The position numbers and the translations under genes were made by a program. Under the pieces are notes generated by a model. It was not told where the DNA came from and made no database searches. It saw nothing but the letters and a program-made list of their open reading frames with translations. Positions 1-8,600 of a DNA stretch of 64,000 nucleotides are shown here, in pieces. The DNA is taken from the NCBI GenBank assembly GCA_002699585.1, contig PABP01000038.1:372001-436000 (forward strand), given 5' to 3'. Position 1 is the stretch's first letter. Each line of letters begins with the position of its first letter. This DNA is from Anaerolineaceae bacterium. Lineage in GTDB: Bacteria > Chloroflexota > Anaerolineae > Aggregatilineales > Phototrophicaceae.

Positions 1-155
1 ACATCATCGTCACGCTCGACGAAGAATCGGTTTCCCAGGTGGATGAACTGCTCAGCTTGCTAACGGGCGACCGTGTCGGCCAGGAACTGCCGATTGAGAT
101 CGTGCGCGGCGGCGAAATGCGCGACATGACCGTCACCATCGCTGAGCGCGTCTAA
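1..155 (+). CDS. C-terminal end of HtrA/DegP-like serine protease (PDZ domain), 5' truncated by window edge
   Basis: The reading frame is open from base 3 to the TAA at 153-155, giving about 50 residues. The fragment has the texture of the end of a PDZ domain: an ITLDE-like strand, a helix (QVDELLSLL), then 'IEIVRGGEMRDMTVTI' as the two closing strands, ending AERV. This is the usual C-terminus of HtrA-type trypsin-like proteases. The next gene is a second trypsin-like protease without a PDZ domain, which fits a tandem protease pair. The catalytic domain lies outside the window, so the assignment rests on the PDZ end and the neighbour only. Confidence 0.65.
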   Translation, partial: IIVTLDEESVSQVDELLSLLTGDRVGQELPIEIVRGGEMRDMTVTIAERV

Positions 156-264
156 CTTCAATTCGAATTCTCCTTCCAACAACAGGGCGTGTCGCAAGAT
201 GCGCCCCCTTTTTCTCTATCTGAAATCTCTATCTTCCAGCTGTCATTGTGAAAAGGACGTTCTT

Positions 265-924
265 ATGACACGTATCTGGCAGCAAATCAATCAAGCTCAG
301 GCGGCTTTAGTCGAGCAAGTGGGCCAAAGCGTGGTCCGTATTTACAGCGGTGACGATGGCATCGGCGCGGGCATGGTCTGGCAGGCAGATGGCATCATCG
401 TGACCAATGCGCACGTCGTCGCCGACCGCAATGGGTTGCGGCAAAATCTGGCGGTGGAACTGCGCGACGGGGCGTTATTTGACGCCCAGGTGCTGGGCTA
501 TGACTTGCGCGGTGATGTGGCTGTGCTGCACATCGATGAGAACAATCTAGCCCCTGTCAGCGCAAAATATGATGTTCAACTACAACCGGGCCAATACGTC
601 ATGGCGCTTGGTCACCCCTGGGGGATGGTCGATGCCGTTACGGGCGGCGTGGTCATCGGCACGGGGAACAATCTGCCGGAGTTACGCGACCACCGTAATT
701 GGATCGCGCTCGATCTCAAGATGCGACCCGGCCACAGCGGCGGACCGCTGTTCAATGCCTTTGGTCAGATTGTGGGTATGAACACCATGATCCAGGGACC
801 GGAAGTGAGTTTCGCTATCCCGGCTGGTGTCATCCAGAGCTATGTGGACGATGTGCTCACGCAGGGCGTACCGGATACGCAGGCCGCCTCATATCAACCA
901 GATGACGATGTGACGCTGGTCTAA
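265..924 (+). CDS. Trypsin-like (S1C/HtrA-type) serine protease without PDZ domain
   Basis: A 219-residue protein when started at ATG 265, which has an AAGGAC ribosome-binding site 7 nt upstream; a start at 199 would add 22 residues with no clear Shine-Dalgarno. The catalytic triad is visible: His50 in TNAHVV, Asp84 in DLRGDVAVL and Ser158 in PGHSGGPLF. This order and spacing is that of the HtrA/trypsin_2 family. No PDZ domain follows and no clear signal peptide precedes, so it may be a cytoplasmic or adaptor-lacking paralogue of the upstream protease. It probably shares its transcript, which ends in the strong terminator directly downstream. Confidence 0.88.
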   Translation: MTRIWQQINQAQAALVEQVGQSVVRIYSGDDGIGAGMVWQADGIIVTNAHVVADRNGLRQNLAVELRDGALFDAQVLGYDLRGDVAVLHIDENNLAPVSAKYDVQLQPGQYVMALGHPWGMVDAVTGGVVIGTGNNLPELRDHRNWIALDLKMRPGHSGGPLFNAFGQIVGMNTMIQGPEVSFAIPAGVIQSYVDDVLTQGVPDTQAASYQPDDDVTLV

Positions 925-944
925 GCCGTATCGTATGGAAATAG

Positions 945-976
945 AAAAGGCGCACCCGGTTGGATGCGCCTTTTTT
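945..976 (+). terminator. Rho-independent terminator after the protease pair
   Basis: The arms AAGGCGCA and TGCGCCTT are separated by a 10-nt loop and followed by six T. The stem closes 20 nt after the protease stop codon and sits between convergent genes. Confidence 0.85.
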
Positions 977-986
977 GTTGCTTTTT

Positions 987-1928
987 TTAGAAGGCGACCG
1001 GGACCCACTGGTAGCCTTCACCTTGCCGCGCAACGTACCCCAGGCCAGGGAACGGGAAATGATAGCCCATTGTCTGCAGTTTCTCAGTCGCAGCCCGGTC
1101 GAGCAAGGCTTGACGCGATTCCACAGCCAATGCAGGGTCAGTATCGAACCGGGCATGCCAGGTCGGGTTGGGTAGCGTGGCGTAAGCGTTCAAGGCAGCA
1201 TCGACCACATGCAGCAGTTGGGCATCGCCGGATGATATATGGAACGACATATGCCCCGGCGTGTGTCCCGGTGTATAGACGGCCTGTACACCGGGGATGA
1301 TTTCCGCATCAGCAGCGTAGAAGGCAATCTGGTCATTATCGAGTGCAGGTTGAATCGCCGCCTGCGCGGAACCGACGACATTGCTAGCGGCAGTCTGCAT
1401 ATAGTCGTATTCTGGCTGCGGGAAATGCACCAGCGCGTTGGGGTACGTCAAAGCGCCGCCTGATAACAAGCCGCCGACATGGTCGCCGTGATAGTGCGAA
1501 ATCAATACATCGGTGACATTTTCCGTGCCGATGCCAAGGTCATTGATCGTGCGTGCAAGGCGCGCACCTGTGCCCGTATCGAATACGGCGACCGTATCGC
1601 CACTGAGCATGATGAGGTTAAGTACGGCGGTATTGACGCTGTTATTGGGGGTTAAAACATGGAGGTTATCAAAAAAAGCGATGACATCCTCGGCGGGCTG
1701 ATTGCTGCCGAAGATGGTAGCATCAAGCTGAAAAGCTGTGTCACTGACGACGATGAGGTCGGCATCACCGAGCTTGAAGCGATAATAGACATTGTTGCTG
1801 GCATCGGTTGCACTGATCTGGGCATGGGCAATTCCGGGTGCGACCTGTAGCAAGCCTGCCCCCAGCGCAGCCAACCCCGCCCCACGCAACCATTCTCGGC
1901 GCGTTATTCCAACAGATTGATGGCTCAT
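987..1928 (-). CDS. Tat-exported metallo-beta-lactamase-fold hydrolase, methyl parathion hydrolase-like
   Basis: A 313-residue protein. The N-terminus carries a twin-arginine signal (TRREWLRGA, then a hydrophobic stretch ending AHA), so a folded, metal-loaded enzyme is exported. The MBL zinc ligands are visible: HYHGDHVGG, the His in TPGHTPGHMS, the Asp in HVVDAAL, and a C-terminal His in GYHFPFPG. The FDTDP segment and the G-H-PFPG-G ending resemble the methyl parathion hydrolase/lactonase branch rather than glyoxalases. The natural substrate is not evident; a lactone or ester is likely by family. The gene stands alone, with two dyad sequences in its upstream region that may be operators. 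Confidence 0.85.
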   Translation of the reverse strand: MSHQSVGITRREWLRGAGLAALGAGLLQVAPGIAHAQISATDASNNVYYRFKLGDADLIVVSDTAFQLDATIFGSNQPAEDVIAFFDNLHVLTPNNSVNTAVLNLIMLSGDTVAVFDTGTGARLARTINDLGIGTENVTDVLISHYHGDHVGGLLSGGALTYPNALVHFPQPEYDYMQTAASNVVGSAQAAIQPALDNDQIAFYAADAEIIPGVQAVYTPGHTPGHMSFHISSGDAQLLHVVDAALNAYATLPNPTWHARFDTDPALAVESRQALLDRAATEKLQTMGYHFPFPGLGYVARQGEGYQWVPVAF

Positions 1929-1945
1929 ACACGTCTCTCCTTCTG

Positions 1946-1969
1946 CATACAGTCATCTTCGACTGTATG
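1946..1969. promoter_or_regulatory. 9-bp inverted repeat upstream of the MBL-fold hydrolase gene
   Basis: CATACAGTC and GACTGTATG are perfect inverted repeats separated by 6 nt, 18 nt upstream of the ATG at 1928. In the mRNA this would be a hairpin just before the ribosome-binding site; as DNA it could be an operator. Function is inferred from position only. Confidence 0.4.
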
Positions 1970-1995
1970 AGCAAGATATTGCGGAGTTGTAAATT

Positions 1996-2011
1996 CTAGA
2001 TAAATGTCTAG
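1996..2011. promoter_or_regulatory. CTAGA-N6-TCTAG dyad, candidate operator
   Basis: CTAGATAAATGTCTAG is a 16-bp dyad about 70 nt upstream of the MBL-fold gene, in an AT-rich promoter-like stretch. The form TAGA-N6-TCTA resembles sites of small winged-helix repressors (MarR/ArsR type), but no such regulator is encoded nearby. Confidence 0.3.
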
Positions 2012-2045
2012 CTAAGTAACCATGAACGCCAGATAAGCGCCTCGC

Positions 2046-3635
2046 TCAGTTGCCGGATGGCGTGCTGGTCACAAATAGGCTGCGCGCTGTCGCTGAGGGC
2101 TGCACCTCTTCAGTGGATGCGACATCTTCAGTGGGCGCCTCAAAACTGAACTGCCGTGTCTCTTGGGCAGCAGGTTGACCTGTCCCATTACCATAGGTCA
2201 CACGCCAGATATGACCGTAGACCGAATCCGATACCAGTACCGAGCCATCTTGATCGACAATCACATCCGAGGGCCGAATCAGGCCACTCATGAAGGGCTG
2301 CAAAATATAGTCTTCGCTAGATAATGCCGGGTCTTCGGGGTCCATCCAGACGATACGCTGGCCCCAGTCAGTGCCGTTCCATAACGCAATCAGCAGTGTA
2401 TCGTCCATATCGCTAGGGAACATCGCCCCATGATAGACCGTGATACCTGATGGCAGCGTGTAATCCGGCAGCGTCAATAGATCGGGCACAACATCGAGCT
2501 GACCACGTGTCGGTGGGCAATCCGCACAGCCGCGCACCCGATAAAAAGGCCAACCATAATGACCACCCTCGCTCACACGCACAATCCGGTCGCCGGGGCC
2601 AGTGACCAGCCCCTGATCGGTGGCGTAGATCTGGCCATCGGCTGTAAATGCCAGATCATAGGGATTGTGTAGACCCTCCGCAATGCGCTCGACATCGCCT
2701 GTATGCGGGTTAATTCTGAGGATACCCGCTTCTAAGGGACCAACCTCGTCAAATGGGCGGCTAGACGGGTCGCTGCTTTCAGCATGGTCCGTTACAGCGC
2801 CGATGCCCATGTACAGCCAGCCATCAGGGCCAAACACCATACCATTGGGCTGATTGCCCACGTCAAGATAGCAGCAGGGCAAATCATCGATGACCGTATC
2901 GGTCTGTCCATCGCTTTCCACGCGGACCAGTAAGCCGCTACTATTATCGTCATTGCGTGCCGAGACATACAGCACATCCGTCCCCGGCTGGAAAGCCAAG
3001 CCAATCGGCAGCGATAGCGTATCGCTGTAGCGTTCGGTGGAGCCATCAGCATCCATGACATAAACTGCACCCGCCAGTGTGCCCTGCTCCAGCACAGTGG
3101 CATACACGCGACCATCCAACGGACCGATGGCGATTTGCATCACCTGACCAGGGAAGCGCCCGACAAACGAAAAGTCGAAGCCAGGGGGTACTTTTATGCG
3201 GCTTGCCCAGCCGTCGAGATCATCTTCACAGGGGAAATCGCCACAGGACCAATCGGTATTGCCCATCACAGCAGCCGATGCCACCACACCACGCGGCCCC
3301 TGAGCCTCGCCTACGGGCGTCAACGTGACCAGCGGCGGGGTCGCGGAAGGTGTCGACGTGGGGGTAAAGGTGGCGGTCGGCGTAAAGGTCGCTGTGGGCG
3401 TATGGCTGGCCGTAGGCGTGACCGTCGCCGTTGGCGTATCGGTTGGCGTCAAAGTGGCGGTCGGCGTATCTGAAGCGGTTGGCGTTGCGCTGGGTGTAAA
3501 GGTTGGCGTGGCCGTATACACAGGCGCGCCCGATCCAATTTGCGTTGGGGCTAAGGTAACGCGCTCGACTTCCGGGCTATCACAAGCAGCGATTAGGAAT
3601 ACGATCAGGACTATGGCAGGCAAAAAACGATGCAT
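2046..3635 (-). CDS. Exported lipoprotein, PQQ-dependent sugar (sorbosone) dehydrogenase-like beta-propeller
   Basis: A 529-residue protein. The signal peptide ends in a lipobox (FLIAAC), followed by a long Thr/Pro linker of TPT and TAT units (about residues 35-105), then a catalytic-type domain. Features of the soluble glucose/sorbosone dehydrogenase propeller are present: IKVPPGFDFSFVGRFPG, a repeated GPDG/DGQIYATDQG motif, HNPYDLAFTADGQIY, and GHYGWPFY with GCADCPP. Family members oxidise sugars with PQQ or simply bind ligands; cofactor use cannot be read from sequence. The protein is predicted to be tethered outside the cell by its lipid and spaced away by the linker. Confidence 0.8.
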   Translation of the reverse strand: MHRFLPAIVLIVFLIAACDSPEVERVTLAPTQIGSGAPVYTATPTFTPSATPTASDTPTATLTPTDTPTATVTPTASHTPTATFTPTATFTPTSTPSATPPLVTLTPVGEAQGPRGVVASAAVMGNTDWSCGDFPCEDDLDGWASRIKVPPGFDFSFVGRFPGQVMQIAIGPLDGRVYATVLEQGTLAGAVYVMDADGSTERYSDTLSLPIGLAFQPGTDVLYVSARNDDNSSGLLVRVESDGQTDTVIDDLPCCYLDVGNQPNGMVFGPDGWLYMGIGAVTDHAESSDPSSRPFDEVGPLEAGILRINPHTGDVERIAEGLHNPYDLAFTADGQIYATDQGLVTGPGDRIVRVSEGGHYGWPFYRVRGCADCPPTRGQLDVVPDLLTLPDYTLPSGITVYHGAMFPSDMDDTLLIALWNGTDWGQRIVWMDPEDPALSSEDYILQPFMSGLIRPSDVIVDQDGSVLVSDSVYGHIWRVTYGNGTGQPAAQETRQFSFEAPTEDVASTEEVQPSATARSLFVTSTPSGN

Positions 3636-3690
3636 AAGCTCATCAATTGTGGTTTTGTCGTGTTATCAAAGGTGAAGATGCAGCATCTGA

Positions 3691-4005
3691 TTATAACGGT
3701 AAAGGCCCAGGCCACAATCCGAGATAAGAACCCGCCATCAAGAGGGCAACGATTGCCACGGCGAGCGTCAAAAGGCCCGCCAGCAACCACCCCAAGCCAG
3801 CAAGGAAATAAGACCCGCCCATGCTCAGTTGATGGCGGGCGTTGATGTCCTTACGCGGATCGGTCCCCTGTGGCAGTGAGCGAATCCAGCCCCAGCCCAG
3901 CGGCAAATAACGGCGGCCCATCCGCAGGGCATACCAGGCAATCCGCCCGGAGATATAGGCAATGAGGGCACTCAGGCCAGCTAATAACATGCTACTTCCT
4001 GTCAT
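3691..4005 (-). CDS. Small two-helix membrane protein, unknown function
   Basis: A 104-residue protein with two hydrophobic segments: one near the N-terminus (LAGLSALIAYISGRIAWYAL) and one near the C-terminus (a Leu/Ala-rich stretch of about 25 residues). A basic, polar loop with GWGWIRSLPQGTDPRKD lies between. No family is recognised. It starts 6 nt after the stop of the HEAT-repeat gene upstream, and the dtd gene precedes that one, so the three are almost certainly one operon. Confidence 0.7.
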   Translation of the reverse strand: MTGSSMLLAGLSALIAYISGRIAWYALRMGRRYLPLGWGWIRSLPQGTDPRKDINARHQLSMGGSYFLAGLGWLLAGLLTLAVAIVALLMAGSYLGLWPGPLPL

Positions 4006-4011
4006 CAGGCT

Positions 4012-4686
4012 CTATTTCAATTCATCAATGGCCCATTTCGCCATCGCTTGTACGTCACTATCAGGATGATCGAGCAGTGGCTCCAAAAGGGCACGATTAC
4101 CATCACCCTTCAGGCGGCCCAACACACTAATGAGGTCTATCAAGATGCCCGGTTCATCCACATAAGACTGCATGGCCGCGCCGACTGCTGACCGAACCGA
4201 TGCGCCACCGATCTGCACCAGGCTCTCCTGGGCGAAGTAGCGCGTGCTGTCGTCGTCATCTTCGATCAAAGTTTGCAACAACGCATCGACCGCTTCAGCG
4301 GCCTGCAACGTACCCAGGGCTTCCGCTGTTTTGGCGCGAACAGTCGCTGAGGTATCCTGCAAGCCACCTATGAGGACATCGACCACAGCCGGATTTTGCA
4401 TCAGGCCCAAACTACGCGCCGCCTGTGCCCGGACCGTTTCATCGGCATCGGTAAAGGCTTGCATAACCACCTGCGTCACATCCGGGTTGGATTTCCAGGC
4501 TCCCAGCGATTCCACAACGCGCATACGAACAGTGGCATCGGTATCGTTTGCTGCTTGCAAAAGGGACGCAATGACGCGCATATCGCGCTGCCGGCCCAGT
4601 ATAAAGGCTGCGTTCTGGCGCACAGAAGGCTTTGGGTCATGCAATAGCTGCTGAATATAATCGTCTAGCGTGGGTTCGTACGTCAT
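4012..4686 (-). CDS. HEAT-repeat protein
   Basis: A 224-residue protein built of about six HEAT/PBS-lyase-like helical hairpins of roughly 31 residues. Typical units read 'VRQNAAFILGRQRDMRVIAS' and 'VRMRVVESLGAWK', with V-R...A..LG signatures recurring. There is no signal peptide, so it is a cytoplasmic scaffold or protein-binding protein. It is the middle gene of the dtd-HEAT-membrane protein operon. HEAT proteins occur four times in this window and are not informative about pathway. Confidence 0.85.
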   Translation of the reverse strand: MTYEPTLDDYIQQLLHDPKPSVRQNAAFILGRQRDMRVIASLLQAANDTDATVRMRVVESLGAWKSNPDVTQVVMQAFTDADETVRAQAARSLGLMQNPAVVDVLIGGLQDTSATVRAKTAEALGTLQAAEAVDALLQTLIEDDDDSTRYFAQESLVQIGGASVRSAVGAAMQSYVDEPGILIDLISVLGRLKGDGNRALLEPLLDHPDSDVQAMAKWAIDELK

Positions 4687-4704
4687 CGCAAACCGACTTT
4701 TCGT

Positions 4705-5163
4705 CTATTTTTTGCTGAGTTCATCACTGTCGAGCAGGATGGTCACCGGGCCATCATTATGAATGGTGACGTGCATCATGGCCCCGAACTGCCCCATCTC
4801 CACGCGCTGGATACCTTCCTGACGCAGGCGCTCCGCAAAATAGTCTACGAGCGGCTCGGCAACGTCGGGTTTGGCAGCATTGATGAAGCTAGGTCGACGG
4901 CCTTTGCGAGCATCAGCATACAGCGTGAACTGCGATACCACCAGAATACCGGCCCCAACGTCGAGCATAGACAGGTTCATTTTACCATCCGCATCTTCAA
5001 AAACGCGCAAGTTAGCCGTCTTGGCTGCTAACAGATCGGCCTCAGCCTGAGTATCGCCATGTGTGACCCCAACCAGGGCCACAAAACCCCGGTCAACCGA
5101 CCCCACGCTGACATCATCGACGCTGACATCACCATATGTCACCCGCTGCAAAACAACGCGCAT
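4705..5163 (-). CDS. dtd: D-aminoacyl-tRNA deacylase
   Basis: A 152-residue protein of the standard length for DTD. It starts [13 protein letters not shown] and carries the diagnostic SQFTLYAD motif followed by KGRRPSF, and the C-terminal [10 protein letters not shown] (cross-subunit Gly-Pro motif). The enzyme hydrolyses D-amino acids (and glycine) mischarged on tRNA, in the cytoplasm, as a homodimer. It is the first gene of a three-gene operon with a HEAT protein and a small membrane protein 18 nt and 6 nt apart. Confidence 0.95.
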   Translation of the reverse strand: MRVVLQRVTYGDVSVDDVSVGSVDRGFVALVGVTHGDTQAEADLLAAKTANLRVFEDADGKMNLSMLDVGAGILVVSQFTLYADARKGRRPSFINAAKPDVAEPLVDYFAERLRQEGIQRVEMGQFGAMMHVTIHNDGPVTILLDSDELSKK

Positions 5164-5442
5164 GCATACTCCTCTGCTTATGACAAGACAAAACTGGCCC
5201 TATTGTAGCAGGTCACGCCCAATACCGAGCTGGCCATCCTGAACATAGCCCGAAAGCGCATAAAAACTTAATTGGCAGAGGCAAACAAACGACAATCCAT
5301 TGTGATTGGCAAGCCTTTTTCCACTTCTAACGGGGCAATCAACCCATTCCCGAAAAATCGCCTTAATCGAACCTACGCAAGCATCATGGCGCGTATTAAA
5401 CTAAGATAGATTATTGGCAAATGGTATGGGGACAGCCGTTAA
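5164..5442. other. Non-coding stretch between dtd and the kinase-like gene
   Basis: This divergent intergenic region holds no convincing ORF, tRNA or terminator. It must contain the dtd promoter on the minus strand, which I cannot place with confidence. Its right part leads into the phased repeats and promoter described separately. Confidence 0.5.
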
Positions 5443-5491
5443 ATCCCAAAGTAAAGCGTCGTTATCCCAACTATTAGGCGTTTTATCCCAA
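5443..5491. repeat. Three ATCCCAA direct repeats at exact 21-nt spacing
   Basis: ATCCCAA occurs at 5443, 5464 and 5485, so successive copies are 21 nt apart, about two DNA helix turns. The last copy is part of a dyad CCCAA-GAT-TTGGG. The array ends about 20 nt upstream of the predicted -35 box of the kinase-like gene. Same-face phasing next to a promoter suggests binding sites for an activator or repressor; the protein is unknown. Confidence 0.5.
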
Positions 5492-5510
5492 GATTTGGGC
5501 GCCAGTTATT

Positions 5511-5538
5511 TTGCGACTTTGGCACAAGCACGTACAAT
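5511..5538 (+). promoter_or_regulatory. Sigma-70-type promoter for the kinase-like gene
   Basis: TTGCGA (5511-5516) and TACAAT (5533-5538) are spaced by 16 nt, 86 nt before the ATG at 5625. The same two boxes with 17-nt spacing occur before the FAH-family gene at 25618, which supports TTGCGA/TACAAT as a real promoter form here. Confidence 0.55.
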
Positions 5539-5624
5539 TACAGACGTGCATTTTTCTGACTAGCTAGGTCATATGATCCTCATAACTGCCTGCACGGTCT
5601 TCTTTGCAGAATAGGAACGCGCAA

Positions 5625-8600
5625 ATGGCGGAAAGCATCTTCGATCAGCGGTATCGTTATGATTACATCTACCCTCGTGGCCGATCCGGGGAAACATTAC
5701 GGGCAATAGACATCGAAACCGAGCAAAAGGTTGTTGTCAAACGGCCCGCGCCCAATGACGCGCCACCGATACGCGCTGGCCAAGAAGTGAGTATTAAAAA
5801 CGAAAGGCAGGCGCTGCGGCGGCTAGCCGGACATCCGGTCCTGACTGAGCTATTGGGTGAGGGCCAATTTACCGTTGGCGGCATGGCCCACCAGTACATC
5901 GTCATTGAGCGTGCCGAAGGCCGTATCATCGAAGATGAGGTACTCGCGCTGGGCACCAGCGGCGACCGCTTGCCCCAACTTGAGATGCTCCTCATCCTGG
6001 ACCGCCTGCTCGATCTGCTGCATGCTGCCCATGCCAAAGACATCGTATATAACGATGTTGATGCCAAGCACCTGTTCTGGAACCGGGATGACTATACGCT
6101 AAAGGCCATTGACTGGGGCAACGCCGTTTTCTTAGAAGGCGACGAAATGACCGCCCAGGGCATCAGCCGCCAGACCGATGTCTTCCAGATCGGCGAACTG
6201 CTGTATTTCATCGTGACGGGCGGCAAACGTGCCGAACTGCCACGCGATGCGGAAGCCAGCTTTGCCGTTGATTTCGGCGATGACCAGCAACGCATCGATG
6301 CCCAACTGCGCGACATCATCAGCCGCGCGCTGCATCCCAATACCAACTATCGGTATCCGAGCATCCAGGCGCTGCGCAATGACCTCAACAGATTTCGAGA
6401 GCCATTGGAGCGCAGCCGCAGTGCGACCCTGACAACAGTTAGGGACAAGCTAAAGCAAGCCAACCTGAGCAAGAATGAACTGCGCACCCTCAAAACAATG
6501 ATGGAGCCTGTCATTCGTCAAGACCCGGGCTACCCACAGGCCAGCGAACTGCTGCATCAGGTCAACGACCGCCTGCAAGAAATCGAAGTCGCGTCTGACC
6601 TGGATGCGGTAAAAATCTACCTGAAGAATGGCAACTGGCAGCGCGCCATTGACCTGCTCAATGAGCTGCGCCACAAAACCAGCGACAACAATCGCCAGCT
6701 TATCGGTTGGCTGTATGATATCGCGCACATCTTGCACGAAGAACACGTCTCCAACGTGACTGAGCCTATCGTTACGGCCATCGATGAGATGTACGACGAT
6801 CAGGCTGTGATTGCAGCGGCAGCGCTGATGGAAGCCACCCCAGAAAACGACGACCAGCGGCGCGTCTACTGGCGGCTGGCCGAGCGCATTTCATCACATG
6901 CGACCGATATTCTGCTGCTGCGACCCAATTTGATGCGCCTGCGCAATGCCATGCGCCAGATCAATACATCGGGCACTTCGATTGGCGAATCGCGCGGCAT
7001 CCTCGACCAAATTGATGCGATTCTGCATCGGCTGGACAGCGGCAACAGCGATGTTTCCGGGTTACGCGATGGCTACCGCGAAGTGGTCGATCACCTGATC
7101 CATATGAACCGCCTGCTACAGACATTTTCCGTTTCTAACCAGTTGAGCAACAACGAACTGCCCTTAAGTTCGCTGGAACGGGCGCTTAATGCGGCGATGG
7201 CCCTTGCCGATAATATGCACGTGATCGGCAAGCAGGCGGCAGCCCGTCCGCGCGTCGTGCAGAACGCGATCATCACCAGCCGCGCCATTGATACGCCCAA
7301 CCCCATCTGGGACAGCGTCGAGGACCTGCTCAGCCGCCTGTATGAGCGCTTGCAAGCCTGTCAGACTTATGTGCCCACAGCAGATGGTTCCGATTTGGCC
7401 GATTGGCTCAAAACGACGCATACCAACCTGTCACCTTTCGTCAATCGACTGTTCGATGACATGCTGAGCAGCATGGTTCGCGGACTTCAGCACGCATCCG
7501 ACGATTGGCAAATCTACCGAGAAGCGGTCGTGCAGGGTAACCGTGAACTGGCCGAAAGCAGCCTGAGCAGTGCGGCCAGCCAGATCAACACGCTCAGTCC
7601 GACACTGCAAAACTGGTTTAATCAGTTACGCAGTGTGATTGGTGGCGCGCACTATATCGAACGCCATTCGGTGCCGGGTGGCATTGGCCGTGCCCTGGCG
7701 GATGGCTGGCAAGCCTTTGACTCTGGACGCCTGCCAGAAGCGGAACGACTTGGTCAACAGGCCCTTGAGATCGCCCGCAGCGAATCAGAACGTTTTGCTG
7801 CGACACGTTTGCGAGAAGTCACGCAGCAAACCCGCGAATGGGTCGAGCGCAATGGCGTCACCAGCGTCAGCCGCACGCAGGCGACATCGGCGGCCATTGA
7901 ACGCCTCTTTACCGAAGAAGAACGGGCTACGCTGGATGGCTTTACGGCACAAATGCCGAGCATCGAAACCTATCTGCGGGCGATGCCCAAAGGGTTGGTC
8001 AGCCTGTATGCACAACGCAGCACAGCGGCACTGCGGCTGCTGTTCGTGCAGTACGTCATGCTGGGCACGCTCGACTTGCATGAAGGCTTGATGATCGATG
8101 CTGAATTCTGGCGCGAAGCTGCCCTGAAAGTCCTGGGCGACAGTGCCGAAAAGCATATCGCTGTGCGCACACTCGATGATTTTATGGTGCAGCGCAAAGA
8201 TCTGACTGAAGCCCGCGATCTGCTCAACAGCGTGAACGGGTCGCATATTCTGCCACAGATCAGCAATATCAAACTGAAGCTAGAGAATAACGCCCAGGCC
8301 AGGCAACTCGCATCCGGTGCGCGCAGCCTGCGAGAGCTTGAAGAAGCCCTCCGCGCCTGGGGCGAAGGCGACTTTAGGACAGCTGGGGGCAAGCTCGATA
8401 GTGCTGTCAAGAGCATCAGCGAAGTCGAACAAGCCGCCGGGTTCACGCTGACAGCCTATCGCGCGTGGCTGATGGACCTGATGTCCAACGCCGCCGATCT
8501 GGCGGTTGCCAAGCGCGAGCTATCGACGCTGGCACAAAAACGCGAAGATGACCCCAATCCACGCATGGGCGAGTTGTTCCATGAGATGGCACATACCACG

